Source: Myoxocephalus aenaeus (Eukaryota; Chordata; Actinopteri; Perciformes; Cottidae). From it: a DNA stretch of 64,000 bases. Location of the stretch: assembly GCA_038501785.1 (NCBI GenBank), contig JBAMJR010000053.1, positions 2,064,001 through 2,128,000 on the forward strand, given 5' to 3'. A model generated the notes under the pieces. It was not told the DNA's origin and made no database searches. It saw nothing but the letters and a program-made list of their open reading frames with translations. Every line of letters starts with the position of its first letter. Position 1 is the stretch's first letter. This document shows positions 40,301 through 52,803 of this stretch, in pieces. The position numbers were made by a program, and so were the translations under genes.

Positions 40301-41512
40301 ATTGTGAGCGCGATCATGGGTCAGGGCCATGTTTGTGTTTCCTTCTCTGATGTCTTAACTCCACTTCAGATGACAGACCACGCTGGGGTTGGAAACCGGT
40401 GAGCATCTGTTAAAATGTTCAGTGGAGTGGACGGACTGAGCGCCGATTGGGCCTTGATATCACTTCCTATTCCAGCGGGAGGGCGGAGACAAGACAACCA
40501 GCCCGCCAAACAACCGATATCTCAGCGTACTGACAGCTCTCAGATACTGCGCTTTGAGCCTAGTCACAACAACTAAGCCCCCATTGTTCGGATAAAAGCA
40601 ACAATGATTGCCAAGGGTATCGAGTGTTAAAAAGCACCTTGTGAGATATTAATAGTAGCAGTCAGTGTTCTAGTCAATGGATTACAGGTGTTTCCTCTCT
40701 GTGAAATCCGCCACCCAAGAAGTTGTAGAAAGATCGCCAAACCACAACATCCTGAATCCAACTCACGACCTGAGAACTGAGGTCAACCCTCTCTGTGACG
40801 AGGAGAACGTCCTATTACGGCCTTCTTCCTGCCGTGACACGACTTCCACTCGCCGTCCTCCTCGCAGCACAGAGCTGCCGAGCTGGGGTCGTCCTGTCCG
40901 TCCCACTTAACTGGAATGGCATGTGGGCCGTGCAACAGGGCCGGGTGAGTCAGGGCTGGATGCTCTCCCTTGGTGACCGCCGCTCCCGGCGGGCCTATCT
41001 TTTCAAGTTTTGCCTCTTCCTGTGTCTCTTTAGCCGCTTGTTCGTCGGATGAAAGGTATTTCCTCTGAGTCACCCGCTCTGTTCTCTTCTGTCAACCCAA
41101 AAACGCGCACGCCTTTAAGACCTCCGGTACACAATGCTGTTGTCCGCTCCCCCGGCGGCCGGCCAGCCTCAAAAGATGCCTATAATTGGACTTTTTTTTT
41201 GACGAAATGCTCTTTGCGGTGCGTTACGCTTACCGTATGTTGGCCTAGTTCTGCGACATCATTTCCAGAGGGTCCTGTTGCGTGGATCAAGTCAGAATTA
41301 CAAGTTGTGTGAAACACATCACCAGAATATTCTGGAGACTCTTCTTGAGTTTTATCTTGTCCCATTTCTGACAGTAAAGTTAAACTGGAGCGAATTAGTG
41401 GCCCACGAAGCAACACGGTGACCTTGTGGTCGGGCTGAGACACAGAGGAAGGCCTCGTCTTCTTCACTGTGGTTTGACCTATCAAGTGAGGACAGCTGCC
41501 AGACACATTGAT

Positions 41513-41514
<2 letters not shown>

Positions 41515-41593
<79 letters not shown>
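41515..41593. repeat. (CA)n microsatellite
   Basis: About 39 uninterrupted CA units in the SYN3 host intron. Confidence 0.95.
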
Positions 41594-41596
<3 letters not shown>

Positions 41597-42423
41597 GTGA
41601 GCAGCTCTCTCTCGTCAAGCGAGCACTCTTAAAAGGAAAAGTCCTCTTCATACACTCGTGTACATCATACATCAAGTTTTTTGATACTTGCTACTTTCCA
41701 AGAACTATTTTGTGATAAAGTGTCACACTTTAGTTTGCCTTTATTGCGAAGCCACTTTCCATCAACCTGCCTCGGAAACCTCTACTTCAGTTTGCGAATA
41801 CATTTTCAAGGCGGCTCGTTGACAGAGAGCAGACGACGAGGCCGGACTTGTTGCTTTGTGTACAGATCACACAGAGTATAAACAGACAGACTTTTACGCC
41901 TTTTTTTTTTTACCACAGTGAGTCCCCAGATGACTCCAAAAGGGCCAAACATGTAACCGACAATCAGTCACACAACAACAACACAACTTACGTATGTGGC
42001 TCTAATGCCTTGTGGCCTATTTTCTGCCTTTGTGATTGTACAAAGTGGTCCTTGTCGTGATGGATTTGTCCCTGTGTGATAGTAGAACATCTGTGAAGAA
42101 TGGCTGCTCCAGACAGCTTTTTAAACGACTTGAAATCCTTTGCAACCTCACGTTACATCTTCTGTATCACACATTGGTCGTTTGGATCGGGATATTTCGG
42201 TTTTGGGTGGGACAGTCCATCCAAAGTTACGTAATCATTTAATTAATTGCAATACAACGCTGCAGACAATGTCCTTTCCCCACACGGCCTCCGACTCTGG
42301 ACGTAAACGGGTGATTCTCGGCTTCCTGGCTAAAGTTAGCAAGCCAGCTGAAGCGACACAACGTGTACACAAGACAACTTTGTAACCGGGAGTCTCATGT
42401 GTCCTCTTCTTGTAGAGGCTGAC

Positions 42424-42474
42424 CTGCCCCCGACCAGCTTCGGGTAACACGTAGATGCCGGACCCGTCTATCAC
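42424..42474 (-). other. candidate 51-nt in-frame cassette exon of SYN3
   Basis: On the minus strand a tgtgttcag acceptor and a CAG|gtcagc donor bracket exactly 17 open codons (VIDGSGIYVLPEAGRGQ). Phase 0/0 matches the flanking SYN3 exons, so inclusion would not shift frame. The polypyrimidine tract is weak, and I know no such insert in synapsins. Chance occurrence is quite possible. Confidence 0.15.
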
Positions 42475-44564
42475 CTGAACACACAGGGACCAAACTGATA
42501 AAACCCCTCCATCAAACTCCTTGTCCAACAGCAAACAAGCTCACCTCCCGATGATCAAAATAACAGAGCATTACTGGGCTTAGTGACTGATTACTGTGTG
42601 TTAATAATGAGTGTTACGTAATCCCATATTAGGTCTGTTTCCTTCTCTTGGCTGGTTCAATTTGTAATCTTTGGGATATATATGTGAGGAATGCGGGGCT
42701 GTTTTACCTCTCTATGTATGAGTGACGCCCGGTGGAACAATGCCCAAGAGAATCCCTTCCCTCCCCAGCTTCCCTGGGACTTCCTGAGAGTCTGAACCGC
42801 TCGGCTTTCATCTCCTCTTTTGGGCATAACAAAATGCAGATCCACCTGTCACGCATGCGTCTAACTGAGGAATGTCACAAATCTGTTGTTTCGGACTTCA
42901 GGTCGGAGGCTGAAATAATATCTGGCATTGTCAATGGTTAACGGCGGCTAAACGGCTGACCGGCAGACGAGACCTCTGACCAAACACAACTTCCACGACG
43001 GTGATGTGGAATTTCCACAGATGGTAAATGTCCTCCCGTTGTTCCCGACCGCTGCACTGAAAACAGAAATGTGTTGACGCAATGTACCTGAACGCACCGC
43101 TGAACCAACACTGGCTTATTTTCTGGGTAATAGCAAAAGTATATAAAGTGAAAGAAAAAGACAAGGATGAGGAATTCTTGACGTGAGTCTGAGTCACGGG
43201 TGAAAGGTGAATGGAAACTGTAAAAGAATTTATGACACTTCCTGCTTATTATTCTAGTCTGAAACAATATATCCTGTTTTTTTATTTTTATCATAAGTTC
43301 ACATTTTATTTGAAAAAAGAAAACACAGACTTAATTTTCTTAATATCGGTTTATGAGAAAACTTTTCAAACTGTTATTTTGAAATCAAACTCACTTTTAA
43401 AATGGTAATTTAAAGCACAAGCTTATCACTGCCATGGTAAGTACAAAATAAAGGCTCTATCTGGCCATGCAGGTTCTTTAAGCGGAGATAACTGTTAATG
43501 AAGGCACATTAAGGGTCAAAGGTCCCCGACCTGATTATTTCTAGTTTGGTTATATAACCGCGAGTAGCGTCAACCCTTAACATAGCTCCCTCAGTCTCTG
43601 CAGATAAGCCTCTGCAGCGATAACGCAGCTCCACTCAGGTCTGTGAACACAGGAAGAAGAGAAAAGAGCTTTTAATTGGCTCATTTCACTGATCGTGCCC
43701 TGAAAGTGACTTGCGTGAATTCATTTCAGAACAGAATCTGACTAAGTGAGCCACATGAAATGCCTGCACTTTAGGCGAAACGTCTTTGAAGATTAGCTCA
43801 AAAATAAATAAATAAATAAAAGCTGCTTAATCACAATAATGACACCAAACGTGTAAAAACTAAACTGGAGCCTTCGCTTGCTTTCACAGCTCTTGTTTCT
43901 AACCGCTTTACAGACAAACCTTCATCTGTTGCCTCCGATTGCAGCAGACCGGAGGAATCTGGCTGCACCTCGTATTCAATACACTTTAAGTCTTACTTAT
44001 TAAGGAGGCGTCAGGGGGCGAGTGGGATGTAAGTGAGACTCTGGTGAAAAGTGAGAAAAGTAAAATGCTGTTAAGAAAAGAAAAGAAGAATTGAACTAAA
44101 GCAGCCTGTATTTTGTATTAATTTGTTTATTTTGTACAGATGTGATTGGTATATTGTTATTATTTCGGTCTCTCTATTGGAGGAAGACCTGAGATAAAGG
44201 AAAGCATTACACACATATCATGAGAAACTATATGTCTGACCTATTTCTTCATTTTTAATATCAAATGTCATTTATATGACAAGATTAAAACATATATATT
44301 TGTGTTCTTTATACTGCAGCATGAGAACAAGTGTATGCATTATTTTCCTATATATTATTCCATACATCATTTACGTTGGCTGTACCTCAAACCATGTGTA
44401 GAAAAAGGACGGTGAACTCCAAATATGCATAAACATCCCTGAGCCAATCTTATTTAATTTTTTCTGTGCACCTATTTTTTTGTGTGTCAGTCTGGGAAAA
44501 TAAGAGTAAAGTTCCAGTATGTCATCGTGTCTGCTGTCTGTAATTCCTAATGGCATCACCGGCC

Positions 44565-44645
44565 GCTGATTGGCCGCCCCGCCCGCGAGCTGCAGAGGTG
44601 GAAAGGGGGCGTGGCCGCGCGCGCTCCGGCGCGCTATATGTACGG
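44565..44645 (+). promoter_or_regulatory. TIMP3: TIMP3 core promoter (CCAAT, GC boxes, TATA-like)
   Basis: Within 80 bp there is an inverted CCAAT box (GATTGGCC, from 44568), a GC box (CCGCCCCGCCCGC, about 44574-44586), a GC/CACC-type box (GGGGGCGTGGCC, about 44605-44616) and a TATA-like CTATATG (44634-44640). This lies about 180 bp upstream of the start codon, in the only strongly CpG-rich stretch of the region (about 44540-44950). Transcription would be expected to start near 44665 (inference). Confidence 0.6.
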
Positions 44646-44815
44646 CTGGTGCGCCTCTCCGGGACCAGGGGGGGAAAACGCACGAGCGAGCCGACAAGCA
44701 CACCCACGAGCAGAGCAGAGACATTGGACATTACGCGCAGCCTTAGCGGACCCAGCCAGGACTCCATACTCTTTATTCCCGCGGCAGAGACGAGAGGAAA
44801 AAGTTTGGAGCGAAA

Positions 44816-44945
44816 ATGCAGTCGGTGTACCAGCACCTGATCTGCCTGCTGTTTGTCTTCGGCTGCCTGCAGGTCAACCAGCTGACGGAGGGCTGCTCGT
44901 GCGCGCTGTCGCACCCGCAAGACGCCTTCTGCAACTCCGACATCG
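44816..44945 (+). CDS. TIMP3: TIMP3 exon 1 (signal peptide, mature N-terminus)
   Basis: The start ATG at 44816 has context CGAAAATGC and is the first ATG after the promoter that opens the right frame. It encodes 43 residues plus one base. A hydrophobic signal peptide (core LICLLFVFGCLQV) ends before Cys27; the mature protein begins CSCALSHPQDAFCNSDI. Cys27 is the zinc-chelating residue in the family. Mature residue 2 is Ser rather than the Thr of human TIMP3. The donor gtaagt follows at 44946. Confidence 0.97.
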
Positions 44946-44992
44946 GTAAGTAACGGGTCACCCCTTTACCGCCGTCAACGAGCCTCTTTTTT

Positions 44993-44994
44993 AA

Positions 44995-45027
<33 letters not shown>
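44993..45027. repeat. (ATT)n microsatellite
   Basis: About 11 trinucleotide units, some 50 bp after the TIMP3 exon 1 donor. Confidence 0.9.
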
Positions 45028-45028
<1 letters not shown>

Positions 45029-45199
45029 ACCCCATTACTGAGAGCAGATGTTCAGATAAAAGTGTTGCCTGTCAGTCAATACAGGAGAGAGGACTGACCT
45101 GCGATCAGTTCAGTGGATGCACGTCTTTGAGTCCAACTTTATTAAATAAAGATCTATCATTAACTACTTTTATTTTGATTTTTTTTACTTTCAACCAGA

Positions 45200-45310
45200 T
45201 AAAATAAGATAATCCTGTATTAGTCCCGCAGTGGGGAAATTGCAGGATTACAGCAGCATTGCACACAAGAGACACATAGTAAATAAAAAAATCAAGTAAT
45301 ATAAATAAAC
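45200..45310. repeat. non-LTR retroelement-like fragment
   Basis: AAGATAATCCTGTATTAGTC, CCGCAGTGGGGAAATTGCAG and GATTACAGCAGCATTGCACA are phrases I recall from a fish-wide interspersed repeat. Family and orientation are not asserted. Confidence 0.4.
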
Positions 45311-46121
45311 AGTAACACACACCACACTGCTTGTGCCATTTTCAGATGACTATTCTAATGCATCATAGCTCTCTCCAGCATACAACTGCTGAGACATTTG
45401 TTTTTATTCTTCAATTGGAATATGGTTGTAATTTAACAAAGTGTGCGTCAGTGAAGGACACCAGTGATGCTTCTTAAAGGGGCGGCTGTCCCACTGAGTC
45501 AAGGGTTCCCTGACGTTGCCACGCTTTCCATCCCCAAATTGATGAAGTTTGGATTTTATAGTTGTTTTTTTCCCCCCAAGCTACAGGCATGTTTGTGTGG
45601 CTCAAAGGTTAATAAGTGCGAGTGGTGTGAAGTAACGGCAGTGGATGAAAGGATCCACAGTCGGCTTAGAAGTTTCAAATCTTGCTTATTTATCTGCACT
45701 CTGGTATTTCTCTGTCAGGCCGCCACTCGGCTGTAACTCAGATATGCCCGGCCTCTGGGGAGGGAGCTTGTTTTCCTGCCTGGTTATGCTTTCTCTGACT
45801 GTTTTTAGATAACGCTGGTAAGGATAACTGGGGTTATATCTGATCTGCCCTGTTTTTTGGGCCCAGAGATGCAGGCGGCTCTCAGACAGGAGGGCATCTG
45901 ATCTCTAGTGAGGGAAGGAGACACGTTTCTTTGACCGACAACCCGCCACCTAAAGCCACACGCACACACCTCGACATGAGGCAGAAGCTGACAGTCTTCT
46001 TTGAATGCGGCTAAATAAATTTGTTTTGTTTCACTATCACTTGACCTAAAAGCATGAAGCCGTCATGAGGAGCTCTAAAACCCTGACACACTATCAAACA
46101 ACAATCTATCAGTCTAAACTG

Positions 46122-46123
<2 letters not shown>

Positions 46124-46176
<53 letters not shown>
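46124..46176. repeat. (CA)n microsatellite
   Basis: About 26 CA units; the first of two arrays 78 bp apart. Confidence 0.95.
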
Positions 46177-46180
<4 letters not shown>

Positions 46181-46253
46181 GCCATGTGGGTAGCCCATGT
46201 GTTAGTCTTGTTTCGACTAACAAGGGAAATCCTAGTTTCTGCAGCAACGCCCC

Positions 46254-46254
<1 letters not shown>

Positions 46255-46310
<56 letters not shown>
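46255..46310. repeat. (CA)n microsatellite
   Basis: About 27 CA units; the second array. The intervening 78 bp carries a GTTAGTC/GACTAAC stem (46201-46221). Confidence 0.95.
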
Positions 46311-46314
<4 letters not shown>

Positions 46315-49300
46315 ACATCACTTTGAATGATGTTGCACTTACTAGTGGTCACCAGTAGAGATGAGAATAGATTACACAGTACATATTGATGCTCACAGGG
46401 AAAAGAGAAATACTGTACTTTTCAAGTTAAATATGCCTATAAAATCACATTAATATATGTTTCGTAAATGTATGCCCACAGCTCATTCCCTATCCTTAGG
46501 GACAATGTGACCTCTGCATCCAACATGCAACATGTTAACTAGTAAGCTTTGGGGGTGCTCGTAGACAGATGTTGTTTCCTTTAGTCAGACGAGCCGTTTA
46601 CAACATACATGAGTGGCATCAATCTTCTCATCTAACTCTTGGCAAGAAACAAATGTGCATTTTCCAAAACCAATTAACTACTCCGTTTAATTATGACATC
46701 AAACTGTATAAATAGGTTTTCATTTGTCACGGCACTATCACTCTTCCTGTTGGTCTGTCACACCACGACAACGTTAACGACTTCCCATTAAGGACATTAA
46801 CGTGCCTTTTTTAAAATGCTCTTTGATTAGTAGTGTCCTATTTAGTAATATTAGTAGTGTCCAACGGCACTACTTAAAGGGGAGGAGTTGCAGGTTAAGC
46901 CTACTCGCCGTCTCAGAACCCCACTTTTATGAGAGGAATCCGGGTAAGTGGGGCACATATCGCTCCTCCATGTCTCTTGCTCTTTGATGAACCCCGACCA
47001 CATGGCCCGTGGGAGCGTCTTTCACAGTCCTTCAGATGGCTCACGGTGTTGGCACCCTCTGAGAATCTGGGACTGACTTCAATGGGCGCAGCGATCGGTC
47101 GTGAGCTCCACAAATCCCATTTCCGAGGTGCCGGCTTAGCTCGAGGTGTGCTTTGAATGCTCGTGGACCATCTTGCACCTCAGCCCTCGGAGGGAAACAC
47201 TTCTGACACACCGGTCGGATGCAGAGGTCACAGCCAGTAACATTCATTGGTCTGGTTCAAATGGACTTTTACTTGGAATTGAGTCCAGACTTTCAAGATG
47301 TGTGAAGGCAGCGTGAATGATCCAACTTTCGCCTCTATTGTCTTTTTCTTTAACACGTTATTGGCTTAAAATAAAGTTCAATGTTAAGCAAAGCATCAGT
47401 TCAGAGGTATAACGTGTACAGACACTACACTATAAAATAACACAATGTGATCCTCCAATCCTGGTTCTTTCTTTACTTTAACGTTGATTCTATTTCTATC
47501 ACCTTGAGCTAAAACCTGCGCTTCCGCTCGTGTCACGTAGGCCGGTTAAAACACAGAGACGAGGAAAACAAAGCAAAACGTACGGGGTTGGAATGCCAAT
47601 GCTGTAATTCTCACTGTCGACATCAAAGGCGACAGGCCTGAATCTTCCCAATTTAAGACCCGTAGTTGAGTTCAAAGCTCCTGTTTTCTTGGCCCTGACC
47701 CATAATCACCCGCACACACTCCACTGGATGAATCACAATTAGGTTAAAGAGTTGGCAATTGGGTTATTAGAGTCTGTCTCTCTTTATTTGACACGTTCAA
47801 ATAGAGATATTTAAGAGGGGTTGCTTTCCCTTCATTCTGATGGTGGGATGTTGGAAAGACATTGGAATGCATTTCAGGGTATTTTCTGAATCCTTGCTCA
47901 TAAATCGTAGTTTGTATTATAAGCGTAAGTAGGAAGTTTCTGCTCTGGTTGGGTTAGAGATATCCCCTCAGCCTCTATCATACCTGGGCACCAGGCAATG
48001 ACATGGCTGCTTTCTTGTTGGTTGCTATGACGCATCTGGGTTAAAGCAGCCCATTCACGAGGGGGGAAATGAGCAGCGCTTGTTTTTCCAAAGCCCTCCG
48101 AAAAGCAAGATTAGAGGCCCGGCAGTAAACTTTGACCCGGAGATTTAATATCGCTCCGTAAGGCCGCTAGCTCCCGAGTGCTCGGGGTGACAGAGCAGAT
48201 CTTTACATGCTCGCACGGCGAACCAGGTCAGTTGCCGGGGATTAGCGTGATATGTGTTTATGCTGGGTTTGGGGTTGAGGATCAGGACATCAAGGGAAAT
48301 GGATCCCGCCCTGCTGAGGGTATGTTTGTGCCGCATAGAGCAGCTTTGTGCTGCGTAGCGGGGCTCTCCTGGTACCAGAACACCCTCCACCTCCTCCTAC
48401 TCCTGAGTGACGTTTCGTTACATCACGACTCCCTCCTCAACTGCAGGTCAACGGGTGACAGGCGATCACCCGAGAGGAGCCAGGACTACTGTTGTGAAAT
48501 GCGTTACGCAAGCTTGGATCGGATATCCGTAGCTTTCCCGAAAGTGAGCTAAAATACGATGCGGTGTCAAAAGGTTCTGGATTCCATTCAAGCCTGGGAT
48601 GTTCGTCCCGTGAGCCAGGCGTATCAATGTCCCTCCCTTTTCTCTGATGACCTCACACCTCAGGGGTCTGCTGTTTTTAAACAGGAGGCCAGCACACACA
48701 GTCACGATACAACCACTATTGCACCAAACGCCAATGATCTATTCCCCTTCACTTGTGCTTGCTGTAAAGGGAGCATTGAGTAATTTGACCCTTATTGACC
48801 TTAAAACAGTTGTAATAAAATGTATTTATCTCCAGAATGTCACCTGATGGCCTTTGCTGGCCTGTAAGTGTAAAAAAAACTAAAATAGTTAAGACTGCCT
48901 TTTTATAAATGGAGCGCAGCAGGACTTTACAGTTCGGTAATCATCTGAGCAGGTGTGTGTGTGTGTGTGAATGAGGAAGATAAAGAGAGAGCGAGATATG
49001 AAAAGCAGGACACGAGGTAGCAACATGCCCAGGTAATGCCAGACCAACTGTCAAGGCTTCAGGTGTCGTCCGTGACTCCCTTTTTATAATCTAATTTGGA
49101 GACTGTGCTTTGTCGTGAAAGAATTCATAAAAAAAAAAAAAAAAAAAAAAGACATTGGTAAAGCGAACAAAAGACACAACATTTTAGCGTTGGACCGCGA
49201 GCGTTTTTGAGGTCAGCTGGCATCTCGTTTTGGCTGCTTCGAGAGTCCCGTGGCTCAATCCAATGGGCGCATTTGTCGCCTTGTTGAGACCCGGTAATGA

Positions 49301-49555
49301 CCAGGTATCTGATGTAGTGATAGAAGCTCCCACTTCGTTGGCCGCCTTTGCATTTTGCCAACCGGTAAGTGGACGCTACGGGCTCCATGCTCCATGCTTC
49401 CGCGGATTCAGTTTCAGTGTTTATTTTTGAGCGTGGTGGTGTGTCGTCTTGAGAATTCCTCTTCCTCCCACTCGCCTCCCCGAACTTGGACCACTTTCCG
49501 CATACTAAAATCACCGTCACCCGCCCCGTGCCTCGCTGCCTCTCTTTCTCTCCCT

Positions 49556-49600
<45 letters not shown>
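49556..49600. repeat. (CA)n microsatellite
   Basis: About 22 units with one AA interruption, in TIMP3 intron 1. The 172-codon minus-strand frame crossing it is an artefact. Confidence 0.9.
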
Positions 49601-51049
49601 GAATGAGCAATCCTATTCTTGTGATGCCTGCAGTTTGCCACATTGTACGTAGGCTGAAATAAACGTTTAACTAAATTACATGCTCACCTTAAGATTTCAC
49701 ATTGGCATTCACGCTAGTGTAATCCCCCTGCTTTCGGCAAGAGATACTGAGGGAGAAATGGATTCACTTCTTTTTTGTCAGGCCCCGGTTACCTCTCTTA
49801 TCACGAAAAGCCTCCCACACTTGAAAATGTATGTCAGATCCTCTGCAGAAGACGAATACTTGTGCGTCACGGCCCCTGGCCTGTAATTCCTCATGTTTAG
49901 CAAGTAAGAGGGAGAGAGCCTCTTGCACTACAGTATAGAGAGGCTCATAGATATTTTAACTCAACTGGATAATATATTAGCTGCCAAGGTATATTAATTA
50001 TATTTTTATAACACAAATCATATATGATCAAATTAACTTTAAGATTCATGCTATCTGAAAAGTTCAGCCAAATAATGTTCAAATATAAGCACTTAACTTT
50101 CCTTATGATCTGCCTAAATCACATTATTAACCATCAATTATAAATGATGGTAATTAATCAGTATTAAATGATTAATTTACTCATTTTAAATGACATCATA
50201 CTTGTGAAGCATCAAACTGTTACAGCAGTATCCAACTAATCAATGTTTCTGCATGAATACGTAAGACTATCATCTCTGGATGGGAAACAGTGGGTTCAGT
50301 GTGAGTTCAGTAAAAGTAGAAAGTGAATATACATCCTTTTTACACAGACACGTATACGGGAAGTTTAAGGACAAGTTGTACGTGACAAGAAGCATTTCTC
50401 TAGAAACTGTCCTCTACACAGTATGCCCACAGTATCCAGCTGAAGCAGGGTGATGTGCGATATGAAAGTGGGTTAAATAAACACTTGTAACGTAGTGGCT
50501 GTGCGTAAATATAATTGTGAGGTGGTGAAGGGGTCACTGCGGGGGGTTGACACCAGTCCTCTTTTCCTGGAGCAGCTGAGGCCCTTCACACATTCCTCTG
50601 GGTGATGGCACCATCACTGGCCAATTAGTGGCCGCCGTCCAACAAGAGGGGACCTATCTGGATGTAAAAGCAGCTGACCTGTGGCCCTTCAAACACTTGT
50701 CTCCCCCGAGGGTCGCTCATGAGGTCAGTGCAGAGGAGGAAACTAGGTTTTGAGGGGGAGGCTCGAAAATAACGGCAGCAGTGTGTTTAACGGAGGCAAA
50801 AGTATCCCGTTATATCTGCACATTCCTCTGTAATTGCAGCGGCAAACGGTCTGTCAAACTGCATTTGGGTACGTTTAGCGGAGGTCCGTCAGGCTACGTC
50901 GCTCTCGGCTCGTGTTTAAAAGAGTTGACCAGAGTAATGGATCAAGATCGTCTGCAGCAGGTTACTGTGAAAGGGCAGGAGGGTGATCAGGAGCTCTGAC
51001 GTGATCTGCTGGCCTCGGTTGTGTGATTTCTCGTGAAGCTGTCGGTGGA

Positions 51050-51410
51050 AGCTACCGGTGGATGTCAGTCGGTCCGTCCACCCAAAGGAATGGACTGCCA
51101 TGCAATTTAGTACAGATATTCATGAGCCCCAGTGGCTTTGGTGATCCCCAGACTTTTTATCTAGCGTCACCATGCGTTGACATTTGTTGTTTTCAGCTAA
51201 ATATATGAAGATTCATTGGATTGCCATAACCCTTTCATGTGGACATTCATGGTCTTTAACTTTGTGTTAAGTGCTCATTAGCTCATGTTTATATACTAAC
51301 ACCAAAACCAAGGTGGTGACCATGTTAAACATTACCTGCTGAACATCAACATGCTAGCATTGTTATTGCATGCTCACGTTAGCATTTAGCTCAAAGCACC
51401 CAGCCTCACA
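51050..51410. repeat. dispersed fish-type repeat with GCTAGCAT/GTTAGCAT motifs
   Basis: Contains AATTTAGTACAGATATTCAT, AAGATTCATTGGATTGCCAT and, at the end, CAACATGCTAGCATTGTTAT with CTCACGTTAGCATTTAGCTC. This matches a repeat I recall as very frequent in teleosts. Located in TIMP3 intron 1. Confidence 0.5.
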
Positions 51411-52720
51411 GAGCCCTGAAACCTCATCTGACCTATTTTTGTCACAAACAACTTGAAAAGAACTATCCTGTTCAGAAAGAATGCTCAAATACACCAGATT
51501 AAATCAAATGAACCAAATGGTACATTACATTTCTAGTCGTAAGCTGCTGGGTGGCCACATTCTTTCGATAAGTCCGTACGGGCTTGAAATACTGTTTAAA
51601 AAAAAATAAAAAATGGTGGTTTAAATAAACACTTGGTTCAAACTGGGGTCTTCATGTCCAAAATAAATGTGTGGTCACCAATTTTGGGTGGCCGTGCTGT
51701 AACTGCTTCCTGTTTGAGTTTTATTTTTATACCCATTCCCACTTGCCTGGAAGCAGGACAGCTAGACAAACACAGGCCAAGCAGAACATGCCACATGCCT
51801 CGTTTCTTCCTTCAGAAAAAAGAACGAAAGGCGTCTCTTTTCCCCCCTCCCTCCTTTTCTGGGGAATGCGAGCCCCTGAAGAATGTGTGAAAGAAATTCC
51901 ACCGGGAGAAGATAACAAACATGGCCAGTGTTAGTTGTGTCTGCGGCCGGTCGGCTGTGGGCAGCAGGTGAACTTCACAGAGGAGAGACTGCTTGTATGC
52001 AGGGCCCGCAGCTCTGGCTCAGACTCTTATTCACCGGCTCAAATTATCGCTCATTCCTACACTTCCCGCTCCCCGGCCTTCCACAATAAGCCCCTTTTAC
52101 TCCAACAAGAGTGAAAGAAAACAAATCAGAGTCTCAACTGAGCGTTTTCACCTCACAGATGTTTACATGCGGGTCCGGCACACTGATAATATCTTTTTCC
52201 AGCCCTGATCCCAATATAGACAGAAACAGGAGACACACACTGCACTCTACCGCTCATGTGACCCTGCTGTTTTAAAAAAAAAAAAAAAAAAAAAAAAGAA
52301 CTCTGATCTGAATAATACAACTATAGATTCAAAAGGTATCCTCTGATTGCTACAAGTTCCACTTTTTTAGCAGTATGAGCATTTATCCCCCAAGAAATCT
52401 TGAACACCAGCAGTGTTACATGGCTGAGGCCTCTTTCCCTCTAATTTCTGTATCAAACTCAAAAGTCCATGTAGCGTTTTTTTTTCCCATTGGCCTTCCT
52501 TGGCAAACGGCAGCAATGCAGAAAATCGGATAAACGGATTAGCTGTGGTGCCAACCGGTCCTGAAATGGTATTTATAATGGGTTTGCTAATGCCTCCTAC
52601 TGGCCGAGGCAGAGTGTATTTGACGGATTGGATAGTTCTACGTTAGAGGAATGTGACAGTTTGTTAGACCCATTTCAAAGTCATCCGCTGATGTCTGATG
52701 TCTGTCTCCTCTCTTCACAG

Positions 52721-52803
52721 TGATTCGAGCTAAAGTCGTGGGCAAGAAGCTTCTGAGGGATGGACCTTTTGGAACGATGCGCTACACAGTCAAGCAAATG
52801 AAG
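52721..52803 (+). CDS. TIMP3: TIMP3 exon 2
   Basis: An 83-nt exon with acceptor ctcttcacag and donor gtgaga. It completes a split Val and encodes IRAKVVGKKLLRDGPFG followed by TMRYTVKQMK. Lys52 and Lys53 (mature 26 and 27) correspond to basic residues implicated in heparan-sulfate and matrix binding of human TIMP3; human Lys30 is Arg here. Phe60 (mature 34) is the TIMP3-type aromatic residue. Confidence 0.97.

Larger units (their letters stand above)
44946..52720. other. TIMP3 intron 1 (also inside the SYN3 intron)
   Basis: About 7.8 kb without a recognised gene. It holds an ATT repeat (about 44993-45027), a retroelement-like fragment (about 45200-45310, ATTAGTCCCGCAGTGGGGAA), two CA arrays around a small hairpin (46124-46310), a fragment of the dispersed inverted-repeat family (about 46600-46685), poly(A) tracts (49129-49150 and 52274-52297), a CA array (49556-49600) and a fish-type repeat (about 51050-51410). 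Confidence 0.6.

Noticed and set aside
41180..41675. Frames of 137 and 107 codons on the minus strand
   Set aside because: Half of each is CA-repeat translation, and the rest has no recognisable motif.
44371..44949. Open frames on both strands over the TIMP3 promoter and exon 1
   Set aside because: A CpG-rich region lacks stop codons by composition; these are shadows of exon 1 and its leader.
49125..49643. 172-codon minus-strand frame, the longest in the window
   Set aside because: Contains CA-repeat and poly(A)-derived stretches, ends in poly-Phe, and has no recognisable domain. It lies in TIMP3 intron 1.
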